Of a stretch of 64,000 nucleotides of DNA, positions 44,756 to 56,294 are shown in pieces. The notes under the pieces are model-generated. The model was not told where the DNA came from and ran no database searches. It saw nothing but the letters and a program-made list of their open reading frames with translations. Made by a program: the position numbers and the translations under genes. Origin of the DNA: Bagarius yarrelli (taxonomy: Eukaryota > Chordata > Actinopteri > Siluriformes > Sisoridae). The stretch spans positions 197,501-261,500 of the forward strand of contig VCAZ01000174.1 in NCBI GenBank assembly GCA_005784505.1. The letters are read 5' to 3'. The stretch's first letter is position 1, and each line of letters starts with the position of its first letter.

Positions 44756-44939
44756 TTTTATTTTTATTCTGTACTTTTTCCTGTCTTTTTCTGTCTTTCT
44801 TTCTGTCTTTTCTTGCTTTCTGCTTATTTCTAAAGCTTTTTTTTTTTCTTTTCTTTCATCTCTTTGTTTCAGTCGTCCTGGATTTTTTTTTGTTTGTTTG
44901 TTTTTTTTTTTTTTTCTTTTTTCTTTCTGATTATTGTAA

Positions 44940-45140
44940 CTGCGGTGTCTAATCTCGGAGGGTCCTGGAGGGTCGGGGTGTCCTGCAGAGTTTGGCTCCT
45001 GCTTGGTTCAACACACAAACCTGTAAGTTTCAGTTAAATCTTAAGATCTTGATAAGTTGGTTCAGGTGTGTTTGATTAGGAATGAAGCTAAACTCTGCAG
45101 GACACCCCGTCCCCTCCAGGGCCGAGTTTGGACACCACTG
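44940..45140. mobile_element. Palindromic MITE (cagtggtgtcc ends)
   Basis: The left arm ctgcggtgtctaatctcgga, then ggtgtcctgcagagttt, is mirrored by the right arm aaactctgcaggacacc...ctccagggccgagtttgg plus acaccactg. The 201-base element folds over nearly its whole length. A fragment of the same family is at about 62464-62510 (ggagctaaactctgcaggac). Confidence 0.82.
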
Positions 45141-45147
45141 AACCAAG

Positions 45148-45255
45148 CAGTTAAGGGATAAGGGCCTTGCTCAGGGGCCCAGCAGTGCTGGTACTGCTAA
45201 GGATTGAAGCCATGATCTTTTAATTATCAGTAAAACCCCTGAACTCCACTGCAAG
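45148..45255 (-). mobile_element. SINE fragment, minus orientation
   Basis: Contains gcagttaagggataagggcc, ttgctcaggggcccagcagt, gattgaagccatgatctttt. It directly abuts the palindromic MITE. Confidence 0.75.
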
Positions 45256-45399
45256 GCCAGATATCAGGATAGAAATGGATCTAATTCATCTGGAACGCTG
45301 GGAAAATCCTGATGAAGGAATAAAACACGGAATGACACACGGTTAGCAAAGATAATCAACACCAGCGCAGTGAGATGACGCAGAGTTCCAGCCGTAGCG

Positions 45400-45770
45400 C
45401 CACCTGTACTATACGTCAATCATTAGAACCTTATTCAGTACTACTGGGTGTGTAAGAAAAAAAAAATCACACACTATGTGCGAGTGTGTCCCTGGGCTAA
45501 GGAGAACAGTGTGTGTGTGTGTGTGTGTGTTGATATTGAGGACCTCCTTTTGAGCTTGCTGAAGGATTTTGATGTAACCTGACCTACTGAGATCCTTCTC
45601 ATGTGCTGCCCAGTTTCTAGACAACATGGCTGCTCACACACATGCGCACACACACACACACACACACACACTCCCTCTACACAAAGAGTCTTTATAAAGC
45701 TGGTGAACTCAGTCAGCAAGAGCAAATATGCAAACGGGTCTTTACACTCTTCAGCTGCTTTATACACGCC

Positions 45771-45827
<57 letters not shown>

Positions 45828-45830
45828 GAA
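45400..45830. repeat. Cluster of GT and CA microsatellites
   Basis: gt at 45511-45530, ca at about 45645-45671, gt at about 45774-45825. Alternating strand orientation makes hairpins possible. No gene. Confidence 0.9.
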
Positions 45831-45954
45831 GTCAACAGATCCTCTGTGGTCTAGCAGCCTCTTTGCACTGCATGTTTGTGGAAAACTAAATACTTTAGGA
45901 AAGGTTTTTAAAACTTTTATATTTCTAGCAATTACTAGATTCTGTTATTCTGGG

Positions 45955-46140
45955 GTTAAAGTTAAGGGCCTTGCTCAGGGGCCCAGCCAGTGCAGCTCAG
46001 TGTTTAAGGTGCTGGACTGCTAATTAAATAATGGTTTTAATTACCAGCACCATCAGGAAACTGCTCGGATTAATAAAAAACGAGATAACTGTAAGTCGCC
46101 CTGGATAACAGTGGCTGCTAAATGCTAGAAATGTAAATGG
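45955..46140 (+). mobile_element. Composite SINE (two fragments)
   Basis: A minus-type body piece (ttaagggccttgctcagggg) runs into a plus-type head (gtgtttaaggtgctggactg) and tail (aactgtaagtcgccctggat, gctgctaaatgctagaaatg). This suggests insertion of one SINE into another, or a recombinant. Confidence 0.72.
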
Positions 46141-47372
46141 TGGTCAAATGATTTAAAGTCCAACACCGTAACCTGTGGGATACCCAGAATCGGTCATCTG
46201 TGACATTTGCTCCCAAATTCAATTATTATTAACATTTTCTGAGTTGCTTTCAATCAATAGATAAACGAGGTTTGAGCTTAAGCTAAATTTGTGCTAAATG
46301 TATGCTTTCCTCCTCTACCCTCTCACCAGTAGCTTTAACACTTACCACGTTAGGGCTTCTTCTATCAAGTCCAAACTGACATCATCTTTAATCTCCAGCT
46401 GTCTCTCTGTCATTTTGCATTTTGGGGCCAGTTAACTGCCCAGCCTTCAGGTTCCAAAGTCTACACCACCTACACCACTTTTCCCCCGGCGCTGGAGCTG
46501 GTGCTCGGGCCTTGTCCAAAACTGCCTCCTGTTACCACTAGCAGGAAGGAGAAACCACTAGCTTACCAACTTGTTGACCACTTGATCATCTTAACGCTTA
46601 AACGCTAACGTTGCCATTCAATACAAGTTTGCTTCTAGTTTTTCTTGGATTTCCCTTGTTGACCTGGCAGTTAGGACAACCACTGCTGAACTGACAGATT
46701 TAATCGTTGCTGGTAATTAACCTGAATCCCAACAGCTTTTAAAAATGGTGCTTTCCAAACTGCGGTCTGTAGTAAAAGCTCCGCCCACCGACATCATAGA
46801 TTCCCTTTGTTCTGGTGCCAGAATTTAACCAGGATACTCTTAGACAGTCACCCTTATAGAGTATCTCAGACCGGACCACCTCTACCCAGTCTGGGGTGAT
46901 CTTCATACAGTCGGATGCCTTCGTTAATACAGTGTGGAAGATCCTGCCGATGTCTAGCCTGGAATTCCTCTACTTTTAGATGAATGTTGTAAAACCTGTT
47001 TTTTTTTCTTGGCGTTACCTTGAAACACAAGGTGAAAAAAGATCAAAAGATATTTTCAGTTGATCGAAATGCTTCTTTGAAGAAAGGATTATTCCTGATG
47101 GAATGAGATAGCAGAGCGTGGGAGGCTGTGTCCCGAATCACTTCCAGATGACTTCCTGCCTACTCAGAAGTGGAGGACAAAAAAAAACATGTAAACAATG
47201 GTAGTCTGAGGTTTGTGGAATGATCACATTAAGATCAAGTTTTTTTGCACTACCCATCCAAAGGTTGTGAGTTTAAAAACCCACTTGTGGCTCCTGGCCT
47301 TCTGAGCAATAGCCCTTAACCCTGATCTGCTAATAAATAATTATATAAATATAAATTATATAGATACTTAAT
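46141..47372. other. Intergenic stretch, no gene seen
   Basis: Unique-looking sequence of mixed composition with no supportable exon. It may contain degraded transposon sequence around 46400-46700 that I cannot classify. Confidence 0.5.
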
Positions 47373-47565
47373 TTACATTTACGCCATTCAGCAGACGTCC
47401 CTATCCAGAGCGACTTACATTTATCTCTTTGGTATAATGGAGCAATTGGGGGCTACAGGTTTTGCTCAGGTGCCAAACATGGCAACTCGGTGGTGTTGGG
47501 AATCGACTCCGTTCTACCAATTAGCAATCAAACACCTTAACCACTGCGCTACCACCTTCGCCATA
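47373..47565 (-). mobile_element. SINE copy, minus orientation, nearly complete
   Basis: Tail ttcagcagacgtccctatcc, agagcgacttacatttatct; body ggagcaattgggggctacag, ggcaactcggtggtgttggg; head aacaccttaaccactgcgct plus acc. Confidence 0.85.
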
Positions 47566-47770
47566 CATTTTCTAGATGTACTGTTGCAAACCCAGTCTTA
47601 CTTCAGGATAAGCAGTCCTAGATTTTTGGATTTATGTTTTAGGAATCCTTCCCACTGTACAGTGAAGGAATATGGAATGATTGAGGCAATTTGCAATTTA
47701 ATACCAATTTATGAACTAAAGAATGTAGAAGTGTCAGTGTTGACTTATGTAAGGGCCAAACGATGGTTTG

Positions 47771-48312
47771 GGGCTGCACAATATATTGAAATTATTGAAA
47801 TATTGCAAAAGAGAATATCGTGATATGCATTTTATTATGAATCACTGATTTATTACTTCAAATAATAACGTGGTCAAAGTTTTAAGTCAATGCGGATAGT
47901 AAGATATCTGGCACGCGGCTGTTGAGTAGGAGGTGCAGGCGTGTGCTGCCATGCAAGACAATCAACAAGCCGTTAAGATTTCATAGCCAGATTATCTTGA
48001 TAAGATGAGCCAGTCCGAGGCAGCCACAGCTGCTGCTGCTGCTGCCATTGATTTTAGGGCCAAAACAAGGAAGCACCTCAAAGATATGGCATTATTCCGG
48101 TTTTATAAGATGATCACATACAGAATGAAGTTATTTGTAGAACATGTTCATCTCGACTGGCAACGCAAAGAGAGACACTACAAGTCTTTACAGTCACATC
48201 ATAACCATCCCAATTTCTATCAGCTGTTGATTATATCATATCGCATATTAAATATTGCATTATTTAGCATGCTATTGGATATCACATTTTTCTTTACTAC
48301 TGTGCAGCCCTA
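47771..48312. mobile_element. hAT-like MITE, second copy, with an internal 102-residue open frame
   Basis: The ends gggctgcacaatatattg and ctgtgcagcccta form short TIRs like those at 31472-31998. Inside, an open frame from 48005 starts MSQSEAATAAAAAAIDFRAK. The alanine run comes from a (gct)n tract. It runs out through the right TIR, so it is unlikely to be a native gene; captured host sequence or chance are both possible. Confidence 0.65.
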
Positions 48313-49151
48313 GTCTGGATATATAGAACCATAAAACTGAAGAAAAGATGTACTTTCTGTTCATCATCCCCATATTATCGGAAAGCACTTGTGTACCCAG
48401 ATATTAGTACTGTTAGTCCTTAAGATGCAGCAGTTTGGAGAACTTTGCAGAGAACAAGTGCTCTTGAGAGTGCAACCTGACACTCTTTATGGGCTTTTCT
48501 CACACACTCACACGCACATGCTTTCCCTCTGTGCCGGAGGTCTGTGTGGTGGGTGTGTGGTCGTCCCATGTCAATATGTAGCAGGGGTGAAATGATAATG
48601 TAGCATTTTGGTCTTGCGTCACAAACTGTGACATTTGGAGCAGAGATCAGTGCGAAGCAGAGCTGCGCTATTGTCTCAGGGTTACGACTGCGTTCGCTCC
48701 GACGGCATTCAAGCTTCCTGCAGCGCTCACTGTCGAACCCATCTTCCGTCTCGCTGCCCACGCACCATATGCTTGACTTTAACCGCAGTATAAAAGTTAC
48801 TTTGATTATCCGGATGAAATCTGAGACACATTATTCTTTCTTATGTTTGTAGAACGTCCTGGTAGGAGGTGGCAATAAAAATTAGAGGCGGAGTCAAGCT
48901 TGATAGATATTAATGCCCTAGATTGGTGACCCAAAACCGTTAAAATCTGTGGGTAGAACTCTGTTGGCCATTGGGGGGCCCTACATATAACTAGCCAAAC
49001 TGTGGGCATTTTTCTTCCCTTCTCTTCCTTGTCAGCTGCCCAATCTGACAGTTTTTCTGCCCATCCTGATGCTTTCTTTTCTTCAACCTGAAGACTTTAC
49101 TGCACATTCCTGGGCCTCCATGGTCAGCCTAAATATCCATTTTACTAATTG

Positions 49152-49336
49152 GGAAAGTGGTACTTTAGTGGTTGGACTGCTAATTTAAAGATTGGGGTTT
49201 GATTTTCAGCACCACGAAGTTACCACCGCTGGGCCCCTGAGCAAGGCCCTCAATGCCCAATTGCTCAGTTGTATGAAAGTGATTTAATGTAAGTCTCTCT
49301 GTATAAGGACATCTGCTAAAATGCAGTAAATGTACT
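49152..49336 (+). mobile_element. SINE copy, plus orientation, nearly complete
   Basis: Head gtggtactttagtggttgga, ggggtttgattttcagcacc; body ctgggcccctgagcaaggcc, cccaattgctcagttgtatg; tail aatgtaagtctctctgtata, aggacatctgctaaaatgc. Confidence 0.87.
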
Positions 49337-50487
49337 AGTCGGACTGTAGTCCCTTCTTTACTGTTCGAGTTGTTTTCTGTCCGTACTGCGGAATCTTTTG
49401 TTCAATCCAGGGGGCCTCCAGTTCACTTGCACACATTCTTATTTTCACCTTTTATCCATCATGGGGCATCTTTTGTTCTGCCTACAACCTGGCGAATGTA
49501 TCAAATCTCTGTGCTTCTTTTCTGTCTATACCTGGGCTTCATTTGTAATCTGTTGAACCCAATCTACAAATAGCCAGGAGCTTGTTTTGCCTGGCCCTCA
49601 AGTCTTCTATCATACTATCAGAGATCTGTTCTATCTAGCTCGGGGCTTCCTCTATCATCTTATGATCTCCAATCCACAACCCAGAATAGGGCTACATTCA
49701 TATAGCCTGTATTTCCAGGTCATCGTGGGGCCACATCTGTACAGAGGTTTTGCACTTTTTTTTTGTATTCTTGAATTTCTGTCTATTCTGCAGGGTGTAT
49801 TCCTCAGTGTCAGGCTTCTTCTGTTCAGCCGGAGCCTTCCAAGGTCTATCTTGGGACATCTGATGTCCACCATGAGACTGCTTCTCGCTATCCTGGGACT
49901 TTCTTTAGCCTGCTTTTTTAAGTTCTGCTTTATTGTTTGAGAATTACAGTATGTTCTGTAAAAGGCTGACCACAGATGGTGACCACAGAATCAACACACA
50001 CACCGAATACTGTGCAAGCCTAAGTGGTGTGTGTTAATGTCTAAATGAGAGGCTCTGTGTTTTACCACTGCTGCACTTCTGTGTGTGTGTTGCACTTAAG
50101 TCACCTCACTGAAAGGGCGTGAACTTACAACTGTAACTGTGTTACTTTACAGACAGAAATCTGACATCGCCCGAGGCTAAAGACAGTTTCTTTCGGCGCA
50201 AACACACATGGAGGCCCTGATCTACTAAAGGTGCATACAAATGCGCAAACTTAAAATCAACATTTCTGATTTAGTCCTCAAACGCCCAGCCCAGGACCTG
50301 CAGTTTGTTCTGACCAGTCCAGACCCTCCTTTGCCCCAAGTCCTCTTTTGTTCAAGCTAGACGTCCAAGATCAGGCCTTGGTTTTCTAATCATCATAACA
50401 ACCGCCTCTCATATTTTAGGCTAGATATTCCAATGTCCAGCTCCCCAATTTGGTTTCCACCCGGAGACCCCAGGTATACACTCTTCA

Positions 50488-50620
50488 TCTAGGGTTAGCT
50501 CAGTGGTAAAGGTGTTACACTGCAGTTTAGAAGATTGTGAGTAACCTGTGACATCGTAGCTCCATAAATAAGATAAATGTAAGTTGGTCTGAATTAAGAC
50601 ATCTGCCAAATGTAAATGTA
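50488..50620 (+). mobile_element. Internally deleted SINE, plus orientation
   Basis: Head ggttagctcagtggtaaagg is close to a tRNA A box, and gaagattgtgagtaacctgt is a decayed B box. The gggcccctgagcaagg body is missing. Tail aaatgtaagttggtctgaat, taagacatctgccaaatgta. Confidence 0.75.
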
Positions 50621-51034
50621 GATTTTAGAACTTCTTCTGCTAAGTCCATTGCCTGATCCAGTCTGAATCTGCTCCTCTAGTCTGGAACCTCTCCTAAGCC
50701 TGGGGCTTTTTCCTGCCGTTCTAACATCCAGCCATGGGCTTGTAATGTCCAGCTGTGGTCTTTTATCAATGTGACCTCTTTTTGACATAATAAGGCAGTG
50801 TCTTGTCCTGCCTGGGATCTCATCCATCCAGCTTCAGGGTTCCTCTATCCTAAAAATGTTATGTTCAGTGTGGGACCCCTCTCCTATCCAACACTAGGCT
50901 TCTACTGTGTATACCATTCCTGGTTTTCTACCAGCCACACATACACACACACACACACACTCCTGACCTTCGTCTCTAATACTGCTTAGTGTTTTCCCAG
51001 CTGCTTAGAGTTACTATAGGTTACCTGCCTCTCC

Positions 51035-51085
51035 CTAATGCAGGTGTGTGTGTGTGTGTTTTCACCAACAGACACACACACACAC
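51035..51085. repeat. Paired GT then CA short tracts
   Basis: gt repeats at 51043-51058 followed by ca repeats at 51071-51085, with a 12-base spacer. Confidence 0.7.
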
Positions 51086-51494
51086 ATTTCCTGTTTGGCA
51101 GGAAGCTGCAGCAGTTTTCAAGACACTGAAGTGTGTGTTGTGGAGTTAGGTATGCATGCAAGTATCACATTAACAGTGTGTTTTATTTAGATCTCTGGTG
51201 TAATCTACAGTATTAGGTGTGTTGTGTTGGAACCGTACACACACACAAACACACACAGCTTCCTGTTCTTTCCCAAAGGCTTTAGTAAGGCTGCACAGGA
51301 AATGACATAATGATGTGTTTGTCTAGGGAAAGTGAGAGAGGGATCACATGGACTCGCAGCACTGCTGAAGTCTGAATGGCTGGAAAGGGTTAATGAATTG
51401 TTTTGAACAGCAAATGTGAGATTTGACTTGTGTATCGTGTCCATGGGAGCAGCTCTTTCATAAGGAGGTTCCTGTTACATGTCTGGAAGGGATC

Positions 51495-51760
51495 TCCAGT
51501 TGGACTGCTGATCAGAAGATTGTGGGTTCAGTTCCCTGCACGGTTGAGCCCCTGAGCCAGGCCCTTAACCCTCAGTATGGTAAAAAAAAATTCTTCTTAT
51601 ATTCCAGCTTAGCAGGTTGGGGTCAGAGTGAGCCATGAAACAGCTCCCCTAATTCACCGGGGGTTAAAGGCTTTGCTCAAGGGCCCGGCAGTGTTAAACC
51701 CTGATCCTCCAATCAACAACCCAAAGCTAGAACCGGTTGAGGTCCCACAGTGGTCCGTGC
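51495..51760. mobile_element. Two abutting SINE fragments in opposite orientation
   Basis: 51500-51575 is plus (ttggactgctgatcagaaga, ttgtgggttcagttccctg, gagcccctgagccaggccct). 51600-51755 is minus (ttccagcttagcaggttggg, gaaacagctcccctaattca, ggctttgctcaagggcccgg) and belongs to the same subtype as 61.2 kb. Confidence 0.68.
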
Positions 51761-51879
51761 TATAAACGACCCCAGTATGTGCAGGAAGTTGTTGCTTATT
51801 TTTCTATAACTGCATGAACCCCCAGGATGTTATTCCTGATGTACAAGCTGACTGGTGAGTTGCAGGGAAGTGTGGGGAA

Positions 51880-52065
51880 GTGGTGGCTCATGATTAAGGT
51901 GTTGGACTACCAACCCGAAGATTGTGGGTTTGATTCCCAGCTCCACCAAGCCACCACTGCTAAGCAAGGCCCTTAACCCCCAATTGCTCACTTGTATAAT
52001 GAGATAAATAAGTATAATGAGACAAATGTAAGTTGCTCTGGATAAGAACATCTGCTAAATGTTGC
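51880..52065 (+). mobile_element. SINE copy, plus orientation, best preserved
   Basis: Head gtggtggctcatgattaagg, tgttggactaccaacccgaa, gattgtgggtttgattccca; body aagccaccactgctaagcaa, cccttaacccccaattgctc; tail gacaaatgtaagttgctctg, gataagaacatctgctaaat. This copy defines the family layout in this window. Confidence 0.9.
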
Positions 52066-52214
52066 AGGTTGAAGCTCTGATCCCAAAACGTTTTTTGACG
52101 CTATTTGTTAGCATAAACTGCCGCACAGTCGGCGTAGGCGTTATCGTCAACCATCCCTGTTGTGGAAACCTCCTCAGGCAGAGTCATAACATTGTGGTGA
52201 ACTATATGTTTACT

Positions 52215-52363
52215 CTTTCTCACACACACACACACACACACACATTTCCCTCCCACATGTAATCTGGCAGCAGTGGACTAAGTGCACTGAAGCAAAAAGC
52301 CATCATGGTACAGTCCATTTATTGTACATTTCTGATTGTGTATATTGTTAAGGTCCCTGCGTG

Positions 52364-52403
<40 letters not shown>

Positions 52404-52420
52404 CACACACACCACACACA
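52215..52420. repeat. CA microsatellites
   Basis: ca repeats at 52219-52243 and 52368-52418, the latter starting gcgcgcgcac. Little else is recognisable here. Confidence 0.93.
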
Positions 52421-52749
52421 AAAAAAAAAAAAGTTGTTACAAATGTTTCCCATGCTAAAAAAAACCACCATAAAGACCGTCTCTGAAAAGACAGAAACTT
52501 TGAATACGCAAATTTATGCAAATCGAAAAACGTCCTGTGACCTACTGCTGCTTACGGAGGATGAGCTTTGCTACCATACCTTTATTACCAAGTAAACAAG
52601 CTCACACCTTGCACTAAAACTTAACATATACTTAATGTTATGATTGTTATTATAACACCCAACATCTGTAGATGAATCACTACTGCTAACTAGCTAGATT
52701 TGCATTAAAGCTAAAACTAAATAAAATCATTGATCTCTAATCTGATCTA

Positions 52750-54260
52750 ACAGTCTAACGTCCCTTTAAAAACCAGTGTAACAGTGTAACGTCTCTTTAA
52801 ACCAGTGTAACAGTGTAAGTCTCTTTAAACAGTGTCAATCCTTTAAAACCAGTGTGTAACGTCTCTTTAAACCAGTGTAACGTCCCTTTAAACCAGTGTA
52901 ACGTCCCTTTTAACCAGTGTAACGTCCCTTTAAACCAGTGTAACGTCCCTTTAAACCAGTGTAACGTCCCTTTAAACCAGTGAACTCTCCCGTGTGTAAC
53001 GTGTAACGTCCCATTTAAACCAGTGTAACGTCCTTAACGTTACTTAACGTCTTAAACCAGTGTAACGTGTAACGTCTCTTTAAACCAGTTGTAACGTCTC
53101 TTAAAACCAGTGTACGTGTAAACATTGTAACGTGTAACGTCCCTTTAAACCAGTGTACGTCCCCTTAAACCAGTTCTCTTTAAACAGTGTAACGTCCCTT
53201 TAAAACCAGTGTAACGTCCTTTAAACAGTTTGGTAACGTGTAACGTCTCTTTAAACCAGTGTAACGTGTAACGTGTAAACCAGTCCTTAAAACCAGTGTA
53301 ACGTCCTTTAAACCAGTGTAACGTCCTTTTAAACCAGTGTGTAACGTCTCTTTAAACCAGTGTAACCAGTCGTCCCTTTAAACCAGTGTAACGTCTCTTT
53401 AACGTCCAGTCTGTAACGTCTCTTTAAAACCAGTGTAACGTCGTCTTTAAACCAGTGTAACGTCCCTGTTAAACCAGTAACGTCTCTTTAAACCAGTGTA
53501 AACTTCCCTTTAAACCCAGTGTAACGTCCCTTTAAACCAGTGTAACGTCTCTTTAAACCAGTGTAACGTCTCTTTAAAACCAGTTGTAAAACAGTGTAAC
53601 GTCTCTTTAAACCAGTGTAACGTCCCTTTAACGTGTAAACACAGTGTAACGTCTCTTTTAAACCAGTGTAACGTCCCTTTAAACCAGTGTAACGTCCCTT
53701 TAAACCAGTTGTAACGTCTCTTTAAACAGTGTAACAGTGTAACGTCCCTTTAAACCAGTGTAACGTCCCTTTAAACCAGTGTAACGTCTCTTTAAACCAT
53801 GTGTAATTAACAGTTCCGTCCCTTTAAAACCAGTTGTAACGTCCCTTTAAAAAAAACCAGTGTAACGTCCCTTTAAACCAGTGTAACGTCCCTTTAAACC
53901 AGTGTAACGTCTCTTTAAACCAGTGTAACGTCCCTTTAAACCAGTGTAACGTCCCCTTAAACAGTGTGACAGTGTAACGTCCCTTTAAATCATTGTATTT
54001 AAATCAACATAATGTCCATTTTAAACCAGTATAATGTATTTTAAACCAATAAAATGCCTCTATAAACCTGTGTAATGTCCTCATAAACCACAATAGTGGT
54101 CCCTTTGTTTAGTAAAATGTCTCCATAAACCAGTGTAACGTCCCTTTAAACCAGTGTAACGTCCCTTTAAACCAGTGTAACGTCTCTTTGTAACAGTGTA
54201 ACGTCCCTTTAAACCAGTGTAATGTTCCTTTAAATCACAGTAGTGTCTCTGTAAACCAGT
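52750..54260. repeat. 21-bp satellite array (aacgtccctttaaaccagtgt)
   Basis: About 65 copies, clean at 52900-52980 and 53500-53960, with tct/ccc alternation (gtctctttaaa versus gtccctttaaa). Many copies carry one- to three-base indels or partial duplications. Diverged copies continue to about 54600. Confidence 0.96.
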
Positions 54261-54610
54261 GTGAAGTGTTTTTAAATAAGGTTTTTTAAATAAAGCTAAT
54301 GGCCAACCTGAGTAATGTCCAGTTAATCTTACATAATATCCATTCATACTGGTGTAACGTCCCTTTTAAATATTTAACCAGTCTAACACCCCTTTATGTC
54401 TCTTTAAAAAAAGCAAGCTGTCTCCTTTTAAACCAGTGCCTTGTCCCTTTAAACCTGTATAATGTCTCTTTAAAATAGCATTCTAAACCCTTGGTCCAAC
54501 CTGGTGTCATGTCTTTAAACCAGTTGACTTATCTGCTCTTTATGCTTACTGTCTCCTTTAACCAGTCTCCTTTACCAGCATTGTCCCTTTAAACCTGTCC
54601 AATGTCAAAC
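54261..54610. repeat. Decayed edge of the 21-bp array
   Basis: Recognisable remnants (cctttaaacctgtataatgt, tctttaaaccagttgac, cctttaaacctgtccaatgt) become sparse rightwards. Confidence 0.7.
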
Positions 54611-54764
54611 TATTACAATACACACAATGATTTGGAATATTACCTGTTGTTATTTTAATGTAAACTGGAATTGGTTAGTAATATCGGTTGTTTATAAGTG
54701 AACACAGTTTGTGATGTCATTAATTAATCCGGGTTGATTAGCAGCTCTGAGATCAGAGACGAGC

Positions 54765-55275
54765 TCATGTTTGTGTGTGTTGGTGTTTTAGGATGGTGTC
54801 CACAGCGCAGCTCAGATTATCCACATATCCATCAGCGGTAACCGTAGGGTGTCTCTCATCGCTTGGTCTACACACACACACACACACACCACACACACAC
54901 ACACGAGAGAGAAAGATTGACATCATCATTGTTATATTTATACGATTTTTACACTGAATGCAGTCATACAGGTAAAACTCTGGAGTTGATCCTGAGAGCA
55001 AATGCTGAACTAATGAAACGGTCTGCCTATCAGGACACACCATGCGTCTGCGCAGCAACACGCACCTGCGCAGCAACACGCACCTGCGCAGCAACACGCA
55101 CCTGCGCAGCAACAGGTATTTTTGATCACCTACAAAATGAGTGGATTTATCACACACACATACACACACACACATCGGGTTATATATGACAATAATTAAT
55201 GTTAAAAATGTTTGTGTGTGTGTGTCTAAAGATACAGAAAGCCTGCATATGCATTACCCACAACATACACACACG

Positions 55276-55326
<51 letters not shown>

Positions 55327-55374
55327 AATTTAGTAAATACAAGGGTGGAACAGTATGATGCTATCAGACACTGT

Positions 55375-55409
<35 letters not shown>

Positions 55410-55583
55410 ACACTAAACCAAAAACAAAAGGAACTTCACTGTGGAAGGATGTGGTGTGTGTGTGTGTGTGGTGTGTGTGTGTGTGTGTGTGTGTGTATAG
55501 TGGTGGTGTGTGAAGTGTGTGTTGTTGCGTCTCTAACAAAGGTGTCCCAACAGGTTTGGGTGAAAAGACATTCCTGGAGATAG

Positions 55584-55631
<48 letters not shown>

Positions 55632-55775
55632 TGTGTGTGTGTTGTAGAGAGTCAAGGTGTTCATTTTCCTTCTATTGTTTCAGTTAGACATTAAGCTGTT
55701 GTCTTTGTGTGTGTGTGTGTATTTAAGAATAAAATATATTTGCACACTGTTGAATACAGACAACTTTCACAACTG

Positions 55776-55823
<48 letters not shown>

Positions 55824-56090
55824 GTTCATCTTGAGATCACATATTTCCTTTGTGTTTTAGATTGTTGCTCAGTGACGTGTTATCAGTGTGTAATCAGCTG
55901 GCGAGGACTGGGACTGTTCCCAATTAGGGCACACACACACACACACACACACACACCTTCCTGTCCAATAAAATAACACACTGTATTAGAATTATGTGTG
56001 TGTGTGTGTGTGTGTATTCTACATGAATAATAGACACATAGCCAAGTCAGTGACCATGCAAAATTTAGCACAGTGAATCTACTGTTACTG

Positions 56091-56133
<43 letters not shown>

Positions 56134-56195
56134 TGTCTGTCTGTCTGCATATATGTGTGTTCTACAGGTCACTGAAATACCAACATCAAAGCACA

Positions 56196-56231
<36 letters not shown>

Positions 56232-56235
56232 AGTT
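54765..56235. repeat. Dense cluster of alternating CA and GT tracts
   Basis: At least a dozen dinucleotide tracts occur in 1.5 kb: ca at 54872-54903, 55152-55173, 55262-55324, 55779-55822, 55931-55954 and 56192-56230; gt at 55212-55224, 55377-55407, 55451-55497, 55588-55641, 55707-55719, 55996-56014 and 56092-56131. Short unique spacers separate them. All open frames of Thr/His or Cys/Val here are artefacts. Confidence 0.95.
55046..55115. repeat. 18-bp minisatellite (cgcagcaacacgcacctg)
   Basis: About four copies of an 18-base GC-rich unit. Confidence 0.92.
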
Positions 56236-56294
56236 GTCGTCCATCCATGACACTGACACCCAAGACTATGTAAAGGGAACAGAGACACAGACAG

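Larger units (their letters stand above)
49020..50970. repeat. Ancient, strongly diverged minisatellite (about 35-45 bp, cctggggcttcttctgtcca)
   Basis: Phrases of the type cctggg(g)cttc-ctgt-(c)cagc recur throughout: 49112, 49527, 49638, 49810, 49890, 50700, 50738, 50808, 50870 and 50900. Intervals are irregular because of indels and SINE insertions at 49152 and 50488. Open frames here (such as 49587-49940) are products of this low-GC-skew repeat. Confidence 0.55.

Noticed and set aside
48005..48313. Independent small gene
   Set aside because: It sits entirely within a TIR-bounded element and runs through its right end. Listed as a finding rather than a gene.
49587..49940. 117-residue hydrophobic open frame
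   Set aside because: Falls inside the degenerate cctgggcttc repeat. The hydrophobicity reflects pyrimidine-rich composition.
50488..50560. tRNA gene (ggttagctcagtggtaaagg)
   Set aside because: It has an A-box-like head but no acceptor or anticodon stem pairing, and it continues into a SINE tail.
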